NCBI GenBank assembly: GCA_002168015.1
Contig: NHCX01000080.1
Coordinates: forward strand, 25,374 to 40,476
From: Verrucomicrobia bacterium TMED44
GTDB taxonomy: Bacteria; Verrucomicrobiota; Verrucomicrobiia; Opitutales; Seribacteraceae
Direction: 5' to 3'
DNA: 15,103 nucleotides
Below, piece by piece: positions 14,870 through 15,103 of the stretch (position 1 is its first letter; each line of letters begins with the position of its first letter). Made by a program: the position numbers and the translations under genes. The notes beneath the pieces were generated by a model. That model did not search any database and had not been told where the DNA came from. It worked only from the letters and a program-made list of their open reading frames with translations.

Positions 14870-15103
14870 TTAAAGAATAGTGATTTCTCCACTGTGAATG
14901 TTTTTTATTCGTCCATTTCTTAATTTCAGTTGTAAGTTACCCTCCGCATCAATTCCAGATGACTTGCCTACCAAGGATTCTTTACCAGTTTTGATTTGAA
15001 TGCTTTTTCCATACAAGGCATCCACATCTTTCCATTCTTCGAAAAGTTCATTCTGCACGCTTCCGTCGATGCTTCTTTCAAATGATTGTAAAACTATTTT
15101 AAT
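14870..15103 (-). CDS. birA: Biotin--[acetyl-CoA-carboxylase] ligase, C-terminal part (cut by window edge)
   Basis: BirA adenylates biotin and attaches it to the lysine of AccB. Only the last 77 codons are visible. The reading frame stays open from the window edge through 15 codons (IKIVLQSFERSIDGS) before a GTG at 15058, so that GTG is an internal valine rather than the start of a small protein. The visible part is the C-terminal ligase region: EEWKDVDALYGKSIQIKTG, then a small SH3-like domain with VGKSSGIDAEGNLQLKLRNG and a final HSGEITIL. The pattern 'Trp..., G-x-x-V/I, G-x-x-x-GID-x-x-G-x-L, G-E-I' is characteristic of BPL_C. The catalytic core and any N-terminal DNA-binding domain lie outside the window, so repressor function cannot be judged. 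It is followed closely by coaX. Confidence 0.82.
   Translation of the reverse strand: MKIVLQSFERSIDGSVQNELFEEWKDVDALYGKSIQIKTGKESLVGKSSGIDAEGNLQLKLRNGRIKNIHSGEITIL

Noticed and set aside
14870..15058. A separate 62-residue gene starting at GTG 15058
   Set aside because: The frame stays open to the window edge for 15 more codons and the sequence matches the C-terminal part of biotin-protein ligase, so it is a truncated birA, not a small gene.

Overview
The window is an AT-rich (well under 50% GC by eye), densely packed bacterial chromosome segment of housekeeping and cell-envelope genes. No mobile elements, RNA genes, CRISPR arrays or virus-like genes were seen. The MreB N-terminus, the ABC/GldG/DUF4340/AsmA cluster and the mix of Gram-negative lipoprotein and envelope genes suggest a Gram-negative bacterium. 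A member of the Verrucomicrobiota (Opitutae-like) is my best guess, but this is inference from protein style, not a database match. All genes except gcvT lie on the minus strand. None of the gaps between genes exceeds about 120 bases.

Layout in direction of minus-strand transcription (right to left): the 3' part of a biotin-protein ligase (birA, cut by the right edge); coaX; an ABC ATPase, an ABC-2 permease, a GldG-like auxiliary protein, a DUF4340 protein and a large AsmA-like protein, joined by short gaps and 4-base overlaps; a 118-base gap; accB, accC, an Asp23-family protein and a one-helix membrane protein with an Asp23-like domain; then plus-strand gcvT, which ends one base from the latter; a divergent spacer; a DUF21/CBS membrane protein overlapping lgt by 4 bases; and the first 58 codons of mreB at the left edge.

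Three themes stand out. (1) Biotin and fatty acid synthesis: BirA would attach biotin to Lys112 of AccB, which AccC carboxylates. The Asp23 pair downstream resembles the accB-accC-yqhY arrangement of Firmicutes. (2) An envelope transport module: ATPase, permease and GldG-like subunit form a Gld-type ABC system, followed without a break by DUF4340 and AsmA-like proteins that could extend it across the periplasm. (3) Cell-wall and envelope upkeep: MreB, Lgt and the CNNM-type protein.

Start codons were re-examined. ATG starts at 2276 (gcvT), 10668 (DUF4340 gene) and 14857 (coaX) are preferred over longer TTG versions. accB has a real TTG start backed by a strong Shine-Dalgarno site, and the AsmA-like gene appears to start at a TTG overlapping the previous stop.
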